Shown here in pieces: positions 18,917 through 26,409 of a stretch of DNA of 37,488 nucleotides; positions within the stretch are counted from its first letter, which is position 1, and each line of letters starts with the position of its first letter. A program made the translations under genes and the position numbers. Origin of the DNA: Planotetraspora phitsanulokensis (lineage in GTDB: Bacteria > Actinomycetota > Actinomycetes > Streptosporangiales > Streptosporangiaceae); assembly GCF_016863295.1 (NCBI RefSeq), contig NZ_BOOP01000038.1:1-37488 (forward strand), read 5' to 3'. Under the pieces are notes generated by a model. It worked only from the letters and a program-made list of their open reading frames with translations. It was not told the DNA's origin and made no database searches.

Positions 18917-19375
18917 TCAGTCGTGCCTGTCGCCGTGATGATCGGCGAGGCGGGTGAGCAGGTCGATCAGGTTCCGCCGGTCGGCCTCGGGCAGCGGGGC
19001 GAGGAACTTGTCCTGGGCGGCGGCGACTAGCCGGTCGAGGTCGGTGAGTTGCCTTCGGCCTGCCCCGGTGATGGTGATGACGTTGCGCCGGCGATCTTCC
19101 GGGTCGGGTGCGCGCTCGAGGAGTCCCCGTTCGGCGAGGTCGTTGACGGTCGCCACCATGTCGCTGCGGTCGATGCCGGTGCGGCGGCCGAGGGCGGCCT
19201 GGCTGGCCGGGCCGTACTCCTCCAGCGTGGCGAGCAGGGCGTAGTGGTAGCGCCGGACGCCGGCTTGGGCGAGCGCCTGACCCACGATCCGGTTGGCGGT
19301 CTGTGCCGCCTGGTTGGTCAACCTGCTCGGCAGCGTGCGCAGCCGCTGCGGCGGCGGTCCCTCTGGGGTGTCCAC
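18917..19375 (-). CDS. MarR-family transcriptional regulator
   Basis: A 152-aa winged-helix regulator. The HTH and wing are SQAALGRRTGIDRSDMVATVNDLAERGLLERAPDPEDRR, with the usual DRR wing tip and a helical dimer interface at both ends. It starts at GTG 19375. It diverges from the FAD-oxidase gene across a 106-bp gap that contains two abutting 15-bp dyads, so repression of both genes, relieved by a phenolic or similar ligand, is the expected mode. The ligand is not deducible. Confidence 0.92.
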   Translation of the reverse strand: MDTPEGPPPQRLRTLPSRLTNQAAQTANRIVGQALAQAGVRRYHYALLATLEEYGPASQAALGRRTGIDRSDMVATVNDLAERGLLERAPDPEDRRRNVITITGAGRRQLTDLDRLVAAAQDKFLAPLPEADRRNLIDLLTRLADHHGDRHD

Positions 19376-19422
19376 GGGGGCAATCTAGCAAGTTGTTGGC
19401 CGCGCCCACGATTATGTGTATT

Positions 19423-19452
19423 GTTGGTCATACCAACGTTGGTCAGTCCAAC
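19423..19452. promoter_or_regulatory. Two abutting 15-bp MarR operators
   Basis: GTTGGTCATACCAAC (19423-19437) and GTTGGTCAGTCCAAC (19438-19452) are near-identical dyads placed end to end, in a wider 36-bp symmetric block that begins ATTGTTGG and ends CCAACAAT (19420-19455). A further GTTGTTGG is at 19392-19399. The block lies between the divergent marR and oxidase genes. Confidence 0.8.
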
Positions 19453-19481
19453 AATCTCGTTGTGTAGAGGTGTGATCTCTC

Positions 19482-21179
19482 ATGAGCAAGGCGGATGACC
19501 AGACCCCCACGGAGGTCTGGACCGGTCTGGCGCGCCACGACGACCAGACCGATTCCTTCACTGTTTCGTTCGCACCCGACGGCAGCGCGCCGATCCGGGG
19601 GCGCATGCTCTACCCCGGTGACGAGGGCTTCGAGGAGGCCTGCTCCGGCTGGCTGCTGACGGTCGAGCACCGGCCCGCGGCGGTCGTGGTCGCCGCAGAC
19701 GCCGATGACGTGGCCGCCGCCGTCCGGTTCGCGGCGACGGCAGGACGCCCGGTCGCGGTGCAGTCGACCGGGCACGGCAAGTCGGTGCCTGCGGATGGGG
19801 CCGTGTTCATCGCCACCGGGGAGCTGCGCGAGCTGTCGGTGGACCCGCGGGCCGGCACCGCGAGGATCGGAGCCGGGCTGCGGTGGGGTGACGTGCTCAC
19901 CGCGGCGGCCGAGCACGGCCTCGCGCCCCTGTGCGGCTCCTCCGGCCAGGTCGGGGTGATGGGCTACCTGACCGGTGGCGGGCTCCCGCTGGCCTGCCGC
20001 ACGTACGGCTTCGCCGCCGACCACGTCCGCTCGCTCGACATCGTCACCGCCGACGGCCTGCTCCGCACCGTCTCGCCGACCCGGGAGCCCGACCTGTTCT
20101 GGGCGGCGCGGGGCGGCAAGAGCAACTTCGGTGTCGTGGTCGCGGCCGAGATCGAGCTGCTGCCGCTGCGCACCGTCTACGGCGGTGAGCTCTACTACCC
20201 GGGCGAGGACCCCAGGCACGCCGCCCACGTGCTCGGCTCCTACCTGGCCTGGGTCAAGGAGCAGCCGGACGAGATGTCGTCCTCCGTGACGCTGCTGCGC
20301 TTCCCTGACGCGCCACAGCTGCCCGAGGAGTTCCGTGGCCGCTCGTTCGTGCAGTTCCGGGTGGTCTACACGGGGGACGGGGAACAGGGCGCGCGGCTGG
20401 TGGAGCCGTTGCGTGCGCTCGGCCCGGAGAAGGACACCTGCGGCGCCAGGCCGTACACGCAGATCACCGAGATCTACCAGGACCCCAAGCACCCGGTCAT
20501 GGCGCACCTGCGCGGCGCGTTGTTAAACGAACTGGACGACGAGGCCGTGGAGGAGCTGGTCTCGTTCATCGACCCGTCGGCGCCCGGGGGCCCGTTCCCC
20601 GGCATCGAGCTACGTCACCTGGGCGGGGCGCTGAACCGGCCGCCCGGCCGCCCGCACGCGGTCAGCACCCAGGGCGCGGCCTTCCACCTGTGGCTGCGGA
20701 TGCCGGCCCCGGCCGGGCAGGCCGACGCGGCGCGCAAGGCCGCCGACGAGGTGCTGGGGCGGCTCCGGCGGTGGGACACCGGCGCCATGCTTCCGGGGTT
20801 CCTGTTCGACCACGACTCGGCTCCCGAGCGGGTCAGGCGGGCCTACACCGAGGCGGACTACCGGCGGCTGGCCGCACTGAAGGCGAAGTACGACCCGAAC
20901 CAACTTTTCCGTATCAACCACAACATCCCGCCGGTCAGCCCCGCTGATCGCCGGCCCTGGGGAGCCGCCGGTCAGCGCCTGCGGGCGAGGGTCACGCCGT
21001 CCCGCACGGGCAACATCACCGACTCGACCCGGGGGTCGGTCGCGATGAGATCGTTCAGAGCGCGCATCGCCAGATGGCGCTCCTCCTGGAAGGCCGGGTC
21101 CATGACTCGGCCGCCGAGGAACACGTTGTCCAGGACGACCAGGCCACCGGGACGCAGCCGCTGGACGATCTCCTCGTAG
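19482..21179 (+). CDS. FAD-linked oxidase, berberine-bridge-enzyme type, with read-through tail
   Basis: Normal BBE-family oxidase over residues 1-487. FAD-binding PCMH domain: DDVAAAVRFAATAGRPVAVQSTGHG, then LCGSSGQVGVMGYLTGGGLPLACRTYG, then WAARGGKSNFGVVVAAEI. The C-terminal BBE motif is KAKYDPNQLFRINHNIPP, where such proteins normally end. Here the frame stays open for about 78 more residues (Arg/Ser/Pro-rich, no domain) that lie antisense to the methyltransferase gene, as if the stop codon was lost. The stretch CGSSGQVG replaces the usual cysteine-rich flavin linkage loop; His in STGHGK may still bind FAD covalently. A rare TTA leucine codon at 20523 could make translation bldA-dependent. 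Probable MarR control. Confidence 0.88.
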   Translation: MSKADDQTPTEVWTGLARHDDQTDSFTVSFAPDGSAPIRGRMLYPGDEGFEEACSGWLLTVEHRPAAVVVAADADDVAAAVRFAATAGRPVAVQSTGHGKSVPADGAVFIATGELRELSVDPRAGTARIGAGLRWGDVLTAAAEHGLAPLCGSSGQVGVMGYLTGGGLPLACRTYGFAADHVRSLDIVTADGLLRTVSPTREPDLFWAARGGKSNFGVVVAAEIELLPLRTVYGGELYYPGEDPRHAAHVLGSYLAWVKEQPDEMSSSVTLLRFPDAPQLPEEFRGRSFVQFRVVYTGDGEQGARLVEPLRALGPEKDTCGARPYTQITEIYQDPKHPVMAHLRGALLNELDDEAVEELVSFIDPSAPGGPFPGIELRHLGGALNRPPGRPHAVSTQGAAFHLWLRMPAPAGQADAARKAADEVLGRLRRWDTGAMLPGFLFDHDSAPERVRRAYTEADYRRLAALKAKYDPNQLFRINHNIPPVSPADRRPWGAAGQRLRARVTPSRTGNITDSTRGSVAMRSFRARIARWRSSWKAGSMTRPPRNTLSRTTRPPGRSRWTISS

Positions 21180-21919
21180 TAGGCCGGGTAGTTCTCCTTG
21201 TCGGCGTCGATGAACGCGATGTCGACGGACGGCTCCGCGGGGAGCGCGCGCAGCGTCTCGAGGGCCGGGGCGACCTTCAGGTCGATCCGGTCCGCCACGC
21301 CGGCGCGCTCCCAGTAGTCCCTGGCGATGGAGGTCCACTCGTCGCTGACGTCGCAGGCGAGGAGCCGCCCGCCCTCGAGCAGTCCCCGGGCGATGCAGAT
21401 CGAGGAGTAGCCGGTGAACACGCCCACCTCGATGGCGTTGCGCGCGCCGACAAGTCGCACCAGCATCGTCAGCAGGGCGCCCTCGTCCCGGGAGACCTGC
21501 ATGCCGGACGCGTCGCCGGTGGCCTCCCGCGTCGCGACGACCAGTTCGTCGAGCACCTCTCCGGGCGGGGTGCAGTGCGTGAGCAGATAGTCGCCGACGA
21601 CGGGTTCGACGAGCTGCAGATCGGTCCCCTCGACCGGCTCCGTCCACTCCACGTCGAGCTCCTCCTGGGCGGCGAACCGCACCAGGTGCCGGGTGACGAC
21701 GTCCTGGACACCCGCGACGGCCTCGGCGTCCGCCGCCGTCACGATCAGTTCGAGGTGGTCTCGCGCCGGTGTGAGCACGCACGTGCCCTGGGCGAAGGCG
21801 AGGGTCCCCCTGCCATCGCCGGAGAGCTCAGCCGTCACCTTGTGGCCCATGTGCGAGACGAGCTGCTTGATGTAGCGAGAAGGGCGGGAGGTGGCGACAT
21901 GTGCCGTGGAGACGGGCAT
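20972..21919 (-). CDS. DUF2218 domain fused to family-3 O-methyltransferase
   Basis: A 315-aa fusion. Residues 1-95 are a DUF2218 domain (VATSRPSRYIKQLVSHMGHK, GRGTLAFAQGTCVL, LELIVTAADAEAVAGVQDVV), normally a stand-alone protein. Residues about 105-315 are a SAM-dependent, metal-binding O-methyltransferase like caffeoyl-CoA/catechol enzymes: IEVGVFTGYSSICIARGL (SAM loop), LLACDVSDEW, the metal-site FIDADKENYPAYYEE, and RPGGLVVLDNVFLGGRV. The start ATG 21919 has AAGGGA upstream; an in-frame codon at 21961 would run into operator DNA. It diverges from an ArsR-like regulator across two dyads and overlaps the oxidase gene tail-to-tail by 208 bp. Confidence 0.9.
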   Translation of the reverse strand: MPVSTAHVATSRPSRYIKQLVSHMGHKVTAELSGDGRGTLAFAQGTCVLTPARDHLELIVTAADAEAVAGVQDVVTRHLVRFAAQEELDVEWTEPVEGTDLQLVEPVVGDYLLTHCTPPGEVLDELVVATREATGDASGMQVSRDEGALLTMLVRLVGARNAIEVGVFTGYSSICIARGLLEGGRLLACDVSDEWTSIARDYWERAGVADRIDLKVAPALETLRALPAEPSVDIAFIDADKENYPAYYEEIVQRLRPGGLVVLDNVFLGGRVMDPAFQEERHLAMRALNDLIATDPRVESVMLPVRDGVTLARRR

Positions 21920-21942
21920 CGATGATCCCTTCGAACCGAATG

Positions 21943-21966
21943 AAGCGTCGAGAACTCTCAACGCTT
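21943..21966. promoter_or_regulatory. ArsR-type operator copy 1
   Basis: AAGCGTCGA-N6-TCAACGCTT is a 24-bp dyad with a single mismatch in its 9-bp arms. It lies 24 bp before the methyltransferase ATG on the minus strand. Confidence 0.7.
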
Positions 21967-22000
21967 GACTGAGTCTGGAGTCCGGCCCGGTCGTTTGTCA

Positions 22001-22024
22001 AAGCGTCGACATTCCTCGACACTT
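22001..22024. promoter_or_regulatory. ArsR-type operator copy 2
   Basis: AAGCGTCGA-N6-TCGACACTT has the same 24-bp layout and an identical left arm to copy 1, with its centre 58 bp away. It ends 5 bp before the regulator ATG and so should block its transcription or ribosome loading. Confidence 0.7.
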
Positions 22025-22029
22025 GATGG

Positions 22030-22584
22030 ATGGAAGACGAGTCGCCCGAGCAGGAGCAGCTGGTCCTGCGCTCACCGGCGCAGTTCAGGGCGCTCGGTCA
22101 TCCCGTGCGCCATCGCCTGGTCAACCTGCTGCGGCAGCGGCCCGCGACGCTCGCCCAGCTGACGGCGGCACTCGGCTCGACCAAGGGAACCATCGGCTAT
22201 CACGTGCGGATCCTCCGGGAGGCGGGCCTCGTCCGCCTGGCGTCCACCCGGCAGGTCCGCGGCGGCACCGAACAGTACTTCGCGCTGGTCAGCCGGGGCT
22301 TCAAACTCGGCGAGGACGCGGAGGTCGGCCCGGAGTTCCTCATCAACGCCGCGCTGGCCGAGATGCTCCCCCCAGGTCCCGGGCAGGGCGGCCGCACGAT
22401 GCTGCGCCACCTCTGGCTCACCGAGGACGAGGCCGAGGCGCTGGCCGTCCGGCTCCGCGAGTACGCCACCGACCCGCCCCCGTCCGGCGCCCCGCGAGGA
22501 GAGGCGTACGGCCTCCTGGTCAGCCTGTATCCGGCCGACATCCCGGCCCTGTCCCCCGACGAGCACGCCGGGGAACCGGGCTGA
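22030..22584 (+). CDS. ArsR-like winged-helix regulator (HTH_20)
   Basis: A 184-aa regulator. The winged helix is at residues about 15-90 (FRALGHPVRHRLVNLLRQRPATLAQL, STKGTIGYHVRILREAGLV, RGGTEQYFAL). No metal-binding cysteine motif is visible, so it is of the ligand-responsive class rather than a metal sensor. The C-terminal half (ALAVRLREYATDPP) is a helical dimer or ligand domain. ATG 22030 directly follows operator copy 2 and has no strong ribosome site. Divergent placement and duplicated dyads indicate autoregulation plus control of the methyltransferase. Confidence 0.9.
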   Translation: MEDESPEQEQLVLRSPAQFRALGHPVRHRLVNLLRQRPATLAQLTAALGSTKGTIGYHVRILREAGLVRLASTRQVRGGTEQYFALVSRGFKLGEDAEVGPEFLINAALAEMLPPGPGQGGRTMLRHLWLTEDEAEALAVRLREYATDPPPSGAPRGEAYGLLVSLYPADIPALSPDEHAGEPG

Positions 22585-22766
22585 ACTCGAGCGAATGAGC
22601 GCCGGCTCGTATTCGTTACAGCCCCGGCCGATATCTCGGTGCGCACCCGATTCCGGTACGGCGCGACCGGAAATTCGAATGCTCCCGCCCGTGACACAAC
22701 GGTGTTCAAACTTTTTCCCTCGAACCGGCATCAAAAGGTCGACGGGAAATGAACAAGGGGGCAGAA

Positions 22767-23765
22767 ATGAAGTCGATTCGAGGGGTACTGACCACGACGG
22801 GGGCGGCCCTGGTCATGGTGTCCGGGGTGGCCTGGGAGGCGGCGGGCGCCGCCCCGACGGCGGCCGCCACGACGCCGAAGCCGCCGGCCGTCGCCGCTTC
22901 ATCGGCGCTCGGCGGCACCAGTAGCGGCAGCGGTGGCGGCGCCGGCGGCAGCGTCTACGTGCGGTTCAACGCAACGGGTGCGGCCCAGATCGTCTGGGCA
23001 CGGCCGGGGGCCCCGTTACGCGTGGCGACGCTGGGCGGGGGCAGGCGCATCACCCAGGTCGCGGTGTCGCCGGACGGCACCAAGGCGGCCTGGGTCTATC
23101 AGGGAAAGGTGCACGTCACCCGCTACACCGCGACCGGCCGTGCCATCGGGGACCGGACGATCGCCACGGACGCGGGCCACGCGCCCTGCGAGACCCCCGT
23201 CTTCTCACCGGACTCGAAGACCGTCGCCTACCCCTCCCGGGCGAAATCCACAGTGCCGGTCATCGCGGCCGCCAAGGCGGACGGGACGAAGAGATACGTC
23301 ATCGGCCGGATCCGGGGCTCCTGCCATCTCGCGTGGTCGGGCAACGGCCGCTACCTGGCCGGATACTCCGGGGGCACGGCAGGCGTCCACCTGCTCGATG
23401 TCAGGACGCACACGTCGCGCAAGGTCCCCGGCATCAGGTACGCCAACCATGTCCAGAGCCTGTCACCCAACGGCCGCCGGATGATCGTCCACCGGCTCAC
23501 CCCCTCGGACCCGGGCGGGGACGGCATGTGGCCCTACGGGTTCCGCCCCACGATCGTCGACACCAAGACGGGCAAGACGGTCGCGATCCCCGTCCGCGGC
23601 ACCCTGCTGGGCGCCATGTACCTCAAGGACGGCCGGCTGATGGTCCGGGTCAAGGGCAAGATGCACAACACGCTCGTTGTCGTGACCGCGAGCGGCAAGA
23701 TCCAGCGTCGTACGGCGGAGCCCGCGAAGGTCCGCCGGGACGCACTGGTCGCCTTTCCGAAGTGA
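22767..23765 (+). CDS. Secreted TolB/WD40-like beta-propeller protein
   Basis: A 332-aa exported protein. A signal peptide (MKSIRGVLTTTGAALVMVSGVAWEA) is followed by an Ala/Thr/Gly-rich linker to about residue 65, and then propeller blades with recurring PDG/PDS turns (VAVSPDGTKAAWVYQGK, PVFSPDSKTVAYPS, LAWSGNGRYLAGY, QSLSPNGRRMIVHR, VDTKTGKTVAIPV). Such blades mediate binding rather than catalysis. ATG 22767 has AAGGGGG upstream; ATG 22749 is an alternative six codons earlier. The 182 bp before it contain the promoter but nothing I can name. Confidence 0.85.
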   Translation: MKSIRGVLTTTGAALVMVSGVAWEAAGAAPTAAATTPKPPAVAASSALGGTSSGSGGGAGGSVYVRFNATGAAQIVWARPGAPLRVATLGGGRRITQVAVSPDGTKAAWVYQGKVHVTRYTATGRAIGDRTIATDAGHAPCETPVFSPDSKTVAYPSRAKSTVPVIAAAKADGTKRYVIGRIRGSCHLAWSGNGRYLAGYSGGTAGVHLLDVRTHTSRKVPGIRYANHVQSLSPNGRRMIVHRLTPSDPGGDGMWPYGFRPTIVDTKTGKTVAIPVRGTLLGAMYLKDGRLMVRVKGKMHNTLVVVTASGKIQRRTAEPAKVRRDALVAFPK

Positions 23766-23856
23766 CCGGCTGAACACATGGCCCCGCCGTCAAGGGACGC
23801 GCATTCGTCAATCCGGCAATCGAATTCCGTCGATGAATGACGGTGCAGGTCGAAAT

Positions 23857-23886
23857 CAATTACGGGGGCACGGGAACACGTAATTG
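23857..23886. repeat. Inverted repeat downstream of the beta-propeller gene
   Basis: Perfect 8-bp arms CAATTACG and CGTAATTG around 14 nt, AT-rich against its surroundings, in the 207-bp gap between convergent genes. It may terminate the propeller transcript. Confidence 0.35.
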
Positions 23887-23940
23887 TCCCCGAAGGGATT
23901 TCACCGCGAATCCACCACCCGCTCGTGATCTCCGATGGGC

Positions 23941-23967
23941 CGGAGCGCTCGGACACCGGGCGCTCCG
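23941..23967 (-). terminator. Terminator hairpin after the rclR-like gene
   Basis: Perfect arms CGGAGCGC and GCGCTCCG enclose 11 nt, starting 6 nt after the regulator stop codon on the minus strand. There is no T-tract. Confidence 0.55.
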
Positions 23968-23972
23968 TCCTG

Positions 23973-24884
23973 TCAGGAGCGGGTCGTGGTCCGCCGGAAT
24001 CGGGCCGGGGTGGTCCCCGTCGCCTCGCGGAACGCGCGGCCGAAGGCCGATTCCGACCGGTAGCCGACCTCGGCCGCAACGGCGCCGACCGGCCGGTCGC
24101 CGGCGGTGAGCAGCTCGGCGGCGGTAATCATCCGGACGCGGGTGAGGAAGTCTCCGACGGTCATGCCCGTCGCGCGGGTGAACCGGCGGATGAAGGTCGC
24201 GCGCGACATCGCGGCGAGTCCGGCGAATTCGGGGATGGTCCAGTCGCGCCCGGGATCGCCGAGCACGGCGTCGACGACCGCGCGCAGGCGCTCGTCGTCG
24301 ACGGCCGTCCAGAGGGCGTCGCCGGCGAGGCGGCGGTTCGACGTGCTGCGCAGCACCATCGCGAGCAGCGCGTCGCACAGGGAGATCACGATCGCCGTCG
24401 TGCCCGGGCCGTCGTTCTGCGCCTCGCTGCGCATCAGCGCGCTCAGCATCCGCACGGGTTCGCCGGCCTCCGCGCCGAACGACACGTGCAGGGGGTCGGG
24501 CAGACTCTGGAAGAGCAGTTCGCCGGCGCCCGGCCCGAACGCGAAGTGGCCGCAGAACAGGTCGATCTCGCTCGCGGCCCCCTGGCTGCGCGCTGTCGGG
24601 AACGCGCCGCCCGCCTCTTCGACCAGCGCCCTCCGGGGTCCCCGGCCGCGGGTGTGGACGCGGTGCGCGCGTCCCCGTGGAAGCAGCACGACGTCCCCGG
24701 GCACGAGGTCGAGGCTCCGGTCGGCGAGCTCGAGGGTGCACTCGCCCTCCAGGAGCAGATGGAAGGGCGCCTCGCCTGCCGGGCGCGTCCCGTTGTCGAT
24801 CGTCGTGTCACCCGCGAGCAGGCAGCGTTTGTCGACGGCGCCGCGCAGACGGGCCAGACGGATCAGATGGCTTACCGGGTCCAT
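23973..24884 (-). CDS. RclR-like AraC-family regulator (reactive chlorine sensor)
   Basis: A 303-aa regulator. The N-terminal cupin (residues 1-120) begins MDPVSHLIRLARLRGAVDKRC, placing a cysteine at residue 21, as in E. coli RclR. Its second cysteine, Cys111 in DLFCGHF, aligns with the RclR Cys89 context (IVCG). The C-terminal double helix-turn-helix of AraC type is intact (IPEFAGLAAMSRATFIRRFT; VGAVAAEVGYRSESAFGRAFR). RclR is activated by oxidation of these cysteines by hypochlorite and induces rclA. The divergent neighbour is an RclA homologue, which strongly supports the same role here. The alignment was made from memory. Confidence 0.85.
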   Translation of the reverse strand: MDPVSHLIRLARLRGAVDKRCLLAGDTTIDNGTRPAGEAPFHLLLEGECTLELADRSLDLVPGDVVLLPRGRAHRVHTRGRGPRRALVEEAGGAFPTARSQGAASEIDLFCGHFAFGPGAGELLFQSLPDPLHVSFGAEAGEPVRMLSALMRSEAQNDGPGTTAIVISLCDALLAMVLRSTSNRRLAGDALWTAVDDERLRAVVDAVLGDPGRDWTIPEFAGLAAMSRATFIRRFTRATGMTVGDFLTRVRMITAAELLTAGDRPVGAVAAEVGYRSESAFGRAFREATGTTPARFRRTTTRS

Positions 24885-24899
24885 GATACTTTCGCGATA

Positions 24900-24913
24900 G
24901 AAATCGAGATTTC
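24900..24913. promoter_or_regulatory. Palindromic operator between rclR-like and rclA-like genes
   Basis: GAAATC-GA-GATTTC is a perfect 6-bp-arm palindrome with a 2-nt centre, the only AT-rich dyad in the 70-bp divergent gap. It is a candidate site for the regulator. Confidence 0.5.
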
Positions 24914-24954
24914 AGCGCCTTGTCGTCTCTCTCGTTCGGTTGGATTCTAGACGC

Positions 24955-26358
24955 ATGAACGAGTTGAGCAACGGTTTGAACGTCGACGTCCTGGTCATCG
25001 GATTCGGCAAGGGCGGCAAGACGCTCGCCGCGACGCTCGGCCGCCTCGGCAGGCGTGTGGTGATGGTCGAGCAGTCCGACCGCATGTACGGAGGCACCTG
25101 CATCAACATCGGGTGTGTGCCGACCAAGGCGCTGGTCCGTCACGCCGAGTCGCGGCGGCGGGACGACTCCTCACAGGAGTGGTACCGGCAGGCCGTCGGC
25201 TCGGTGGAACGGCTGACGACGCTGCTTCGCGGCAAGAACTTCCTGATGCTGGACACGATCGACGCCGTGACGGTCGTCACCGGCCGGGCACGGTTCGTCG
25301 ACCCCAAGACCGTCGAGGTCAGCGCGGGCGCCGACCGGCTCACGATCACCGCGGAGACCATCGTCGTCAACACGGGCTCCGAACCGGTGATCCCCGACAT
25401 TCCCGGCCTGGCCGCCAGCAGGTACGCCACGACGAGCACCGATCTGATCAGCACGACGGAGCTGCCCCGGCGGCTCGCCGTCCTCGGCGGCGGCTACCTC
25501 GGCATCGAGTTCGCCGCGATGTACCGCCGGTTCGGCGCCGAGGTCACCGTCCTGGAGGTCTCCCCGCGGATCCTGCGCCGCGAGGACGACGACGTGGCCG
25601 CGGCGGCCGTCGGCATCCTCGAGGGCGAAGGGATCACGCTGGTCACAGGAGCCCGGGTCACCGAGGTCAGGGACGGGGACGACGGCGCGACCATCGCCTA
25701 CGAGAAGGACGGGGCGCGGCACACGCTTGAGGCGGACACGATCCTCGTCGCCGCCGGCCGCTCGCCGGCCACCCGCGGGCTCGGGCTCGAGGCCGCCGGC
25801 ATCCGCACCACCGAGCGCGGGGCGATCGAGGTCGACGAACATCTGCGCACCAGCCAGCCACACGTCTTCGCCGTCGGCGACGTGAACGGAGGGCCGCAGT
25901 TCACCTACATCTCACTCGACGACAGCCGCATAGTCGCCGACCAGCTGATCGGCACAGGCGCACGATCGACGGCGGACCGCCGGGCGGTCCCTCACACCTT
26001 GTTCATGACGCCGCCGCTGTCCACGGTCGGCCTCACGGAGAGGCAGGCGCGTCACCAAGGGCACCAGGTGAAGATCGCCACGAAGCCGATCGTGGAGATC
26101 GCCGCGATGCCCCGCGCCCGGATCGTCGAGGAGACCCGTGGACTGATGAAGTTCGTCATCGACGCCGGCACCGACCGGATTCTGGGCGCCGCCCTGCTCA
26201 GCGTCGACTCGCAGGAGCTCGTCAACACGGTCGCCCTCGCCATACGCCACGGGGTCACGGCGGGCGAACTCCGCGACGCCATCTACACCCACCCCAGCTC
26301 GACCGAGGGGTTCAACGAGGTCCTCGCCACCGCCTCGGCCCCTGACGTGCTCCTGTGA
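24955..26358 (+). CDS. RclA-like flavin disulfide reductase
   Basis: A 467-aa pyridine-nucleotide disulfide oxidoreductase. The FAD loop is VLVIGFGKGGKTLAATLG. The redox pair Cys49/Cys54 is in GGTCINIGCVPTKAL. The NAD(P) loop is LAVLGGGYLGIEFAAMYRRFG, the second FAD motif is HVFAVGDVNGG, and the dimerisation domain has YTHPSSTEGFNEVL. The unusual IGFGKGGK loop and the pairing with an RclR-like regulator fit RclA, which protects E. coli from hypochlorous acid. ATG 24955 has no ribosome site; the short leader may be absent. A mercuric or dihydrolipoamide reductase is less likely. Confidence 0.88.
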   Translation: MNELSNGLNVDVLVIGFGKGGKTLAATLGRLGRRVVMVEQSDRMYGGTCINIGCVPTKALVRHAESRRRDDSSQEWYRQAVGSVERLTTLLRGKNFLMLDTIDAVTVVTGRARFVDPKTVEVSAGADRLTITAETIVVNTGSEPVIPDIPGLAASRYATTSTDLISTTELPRRLAVLGGGYLGIEFAAMYRRFGAEVTVLEVSPRILRREDDDVAAAAVGILEGEGITLVTGARVTEVRDGDDGATIAYEKDGARHTLEADTILVAAGRSPATRGLGLEAAGIRTTERGAIEVDEHLRTSQPHVFAVGDVNGGPQFTYISLDDSRIVADQLIGTGARSTADRRAVPHTLFMTPPLSTVGLTERQARHQGHQVKIATKPIVEIAAMPRARIVEETRGLMKFVIDAGTDRILGAALLSVDSQELVNTVALAIRHGVTAGELRDAIYTHPSSTEGFNEVLATASAPDVLL

Positions 26359-26409
26359 GGTCCGGAGCGTCACTCGTCGTGCGGCGCCTTCGCAGATGGT
26401 GAGCCGCCT

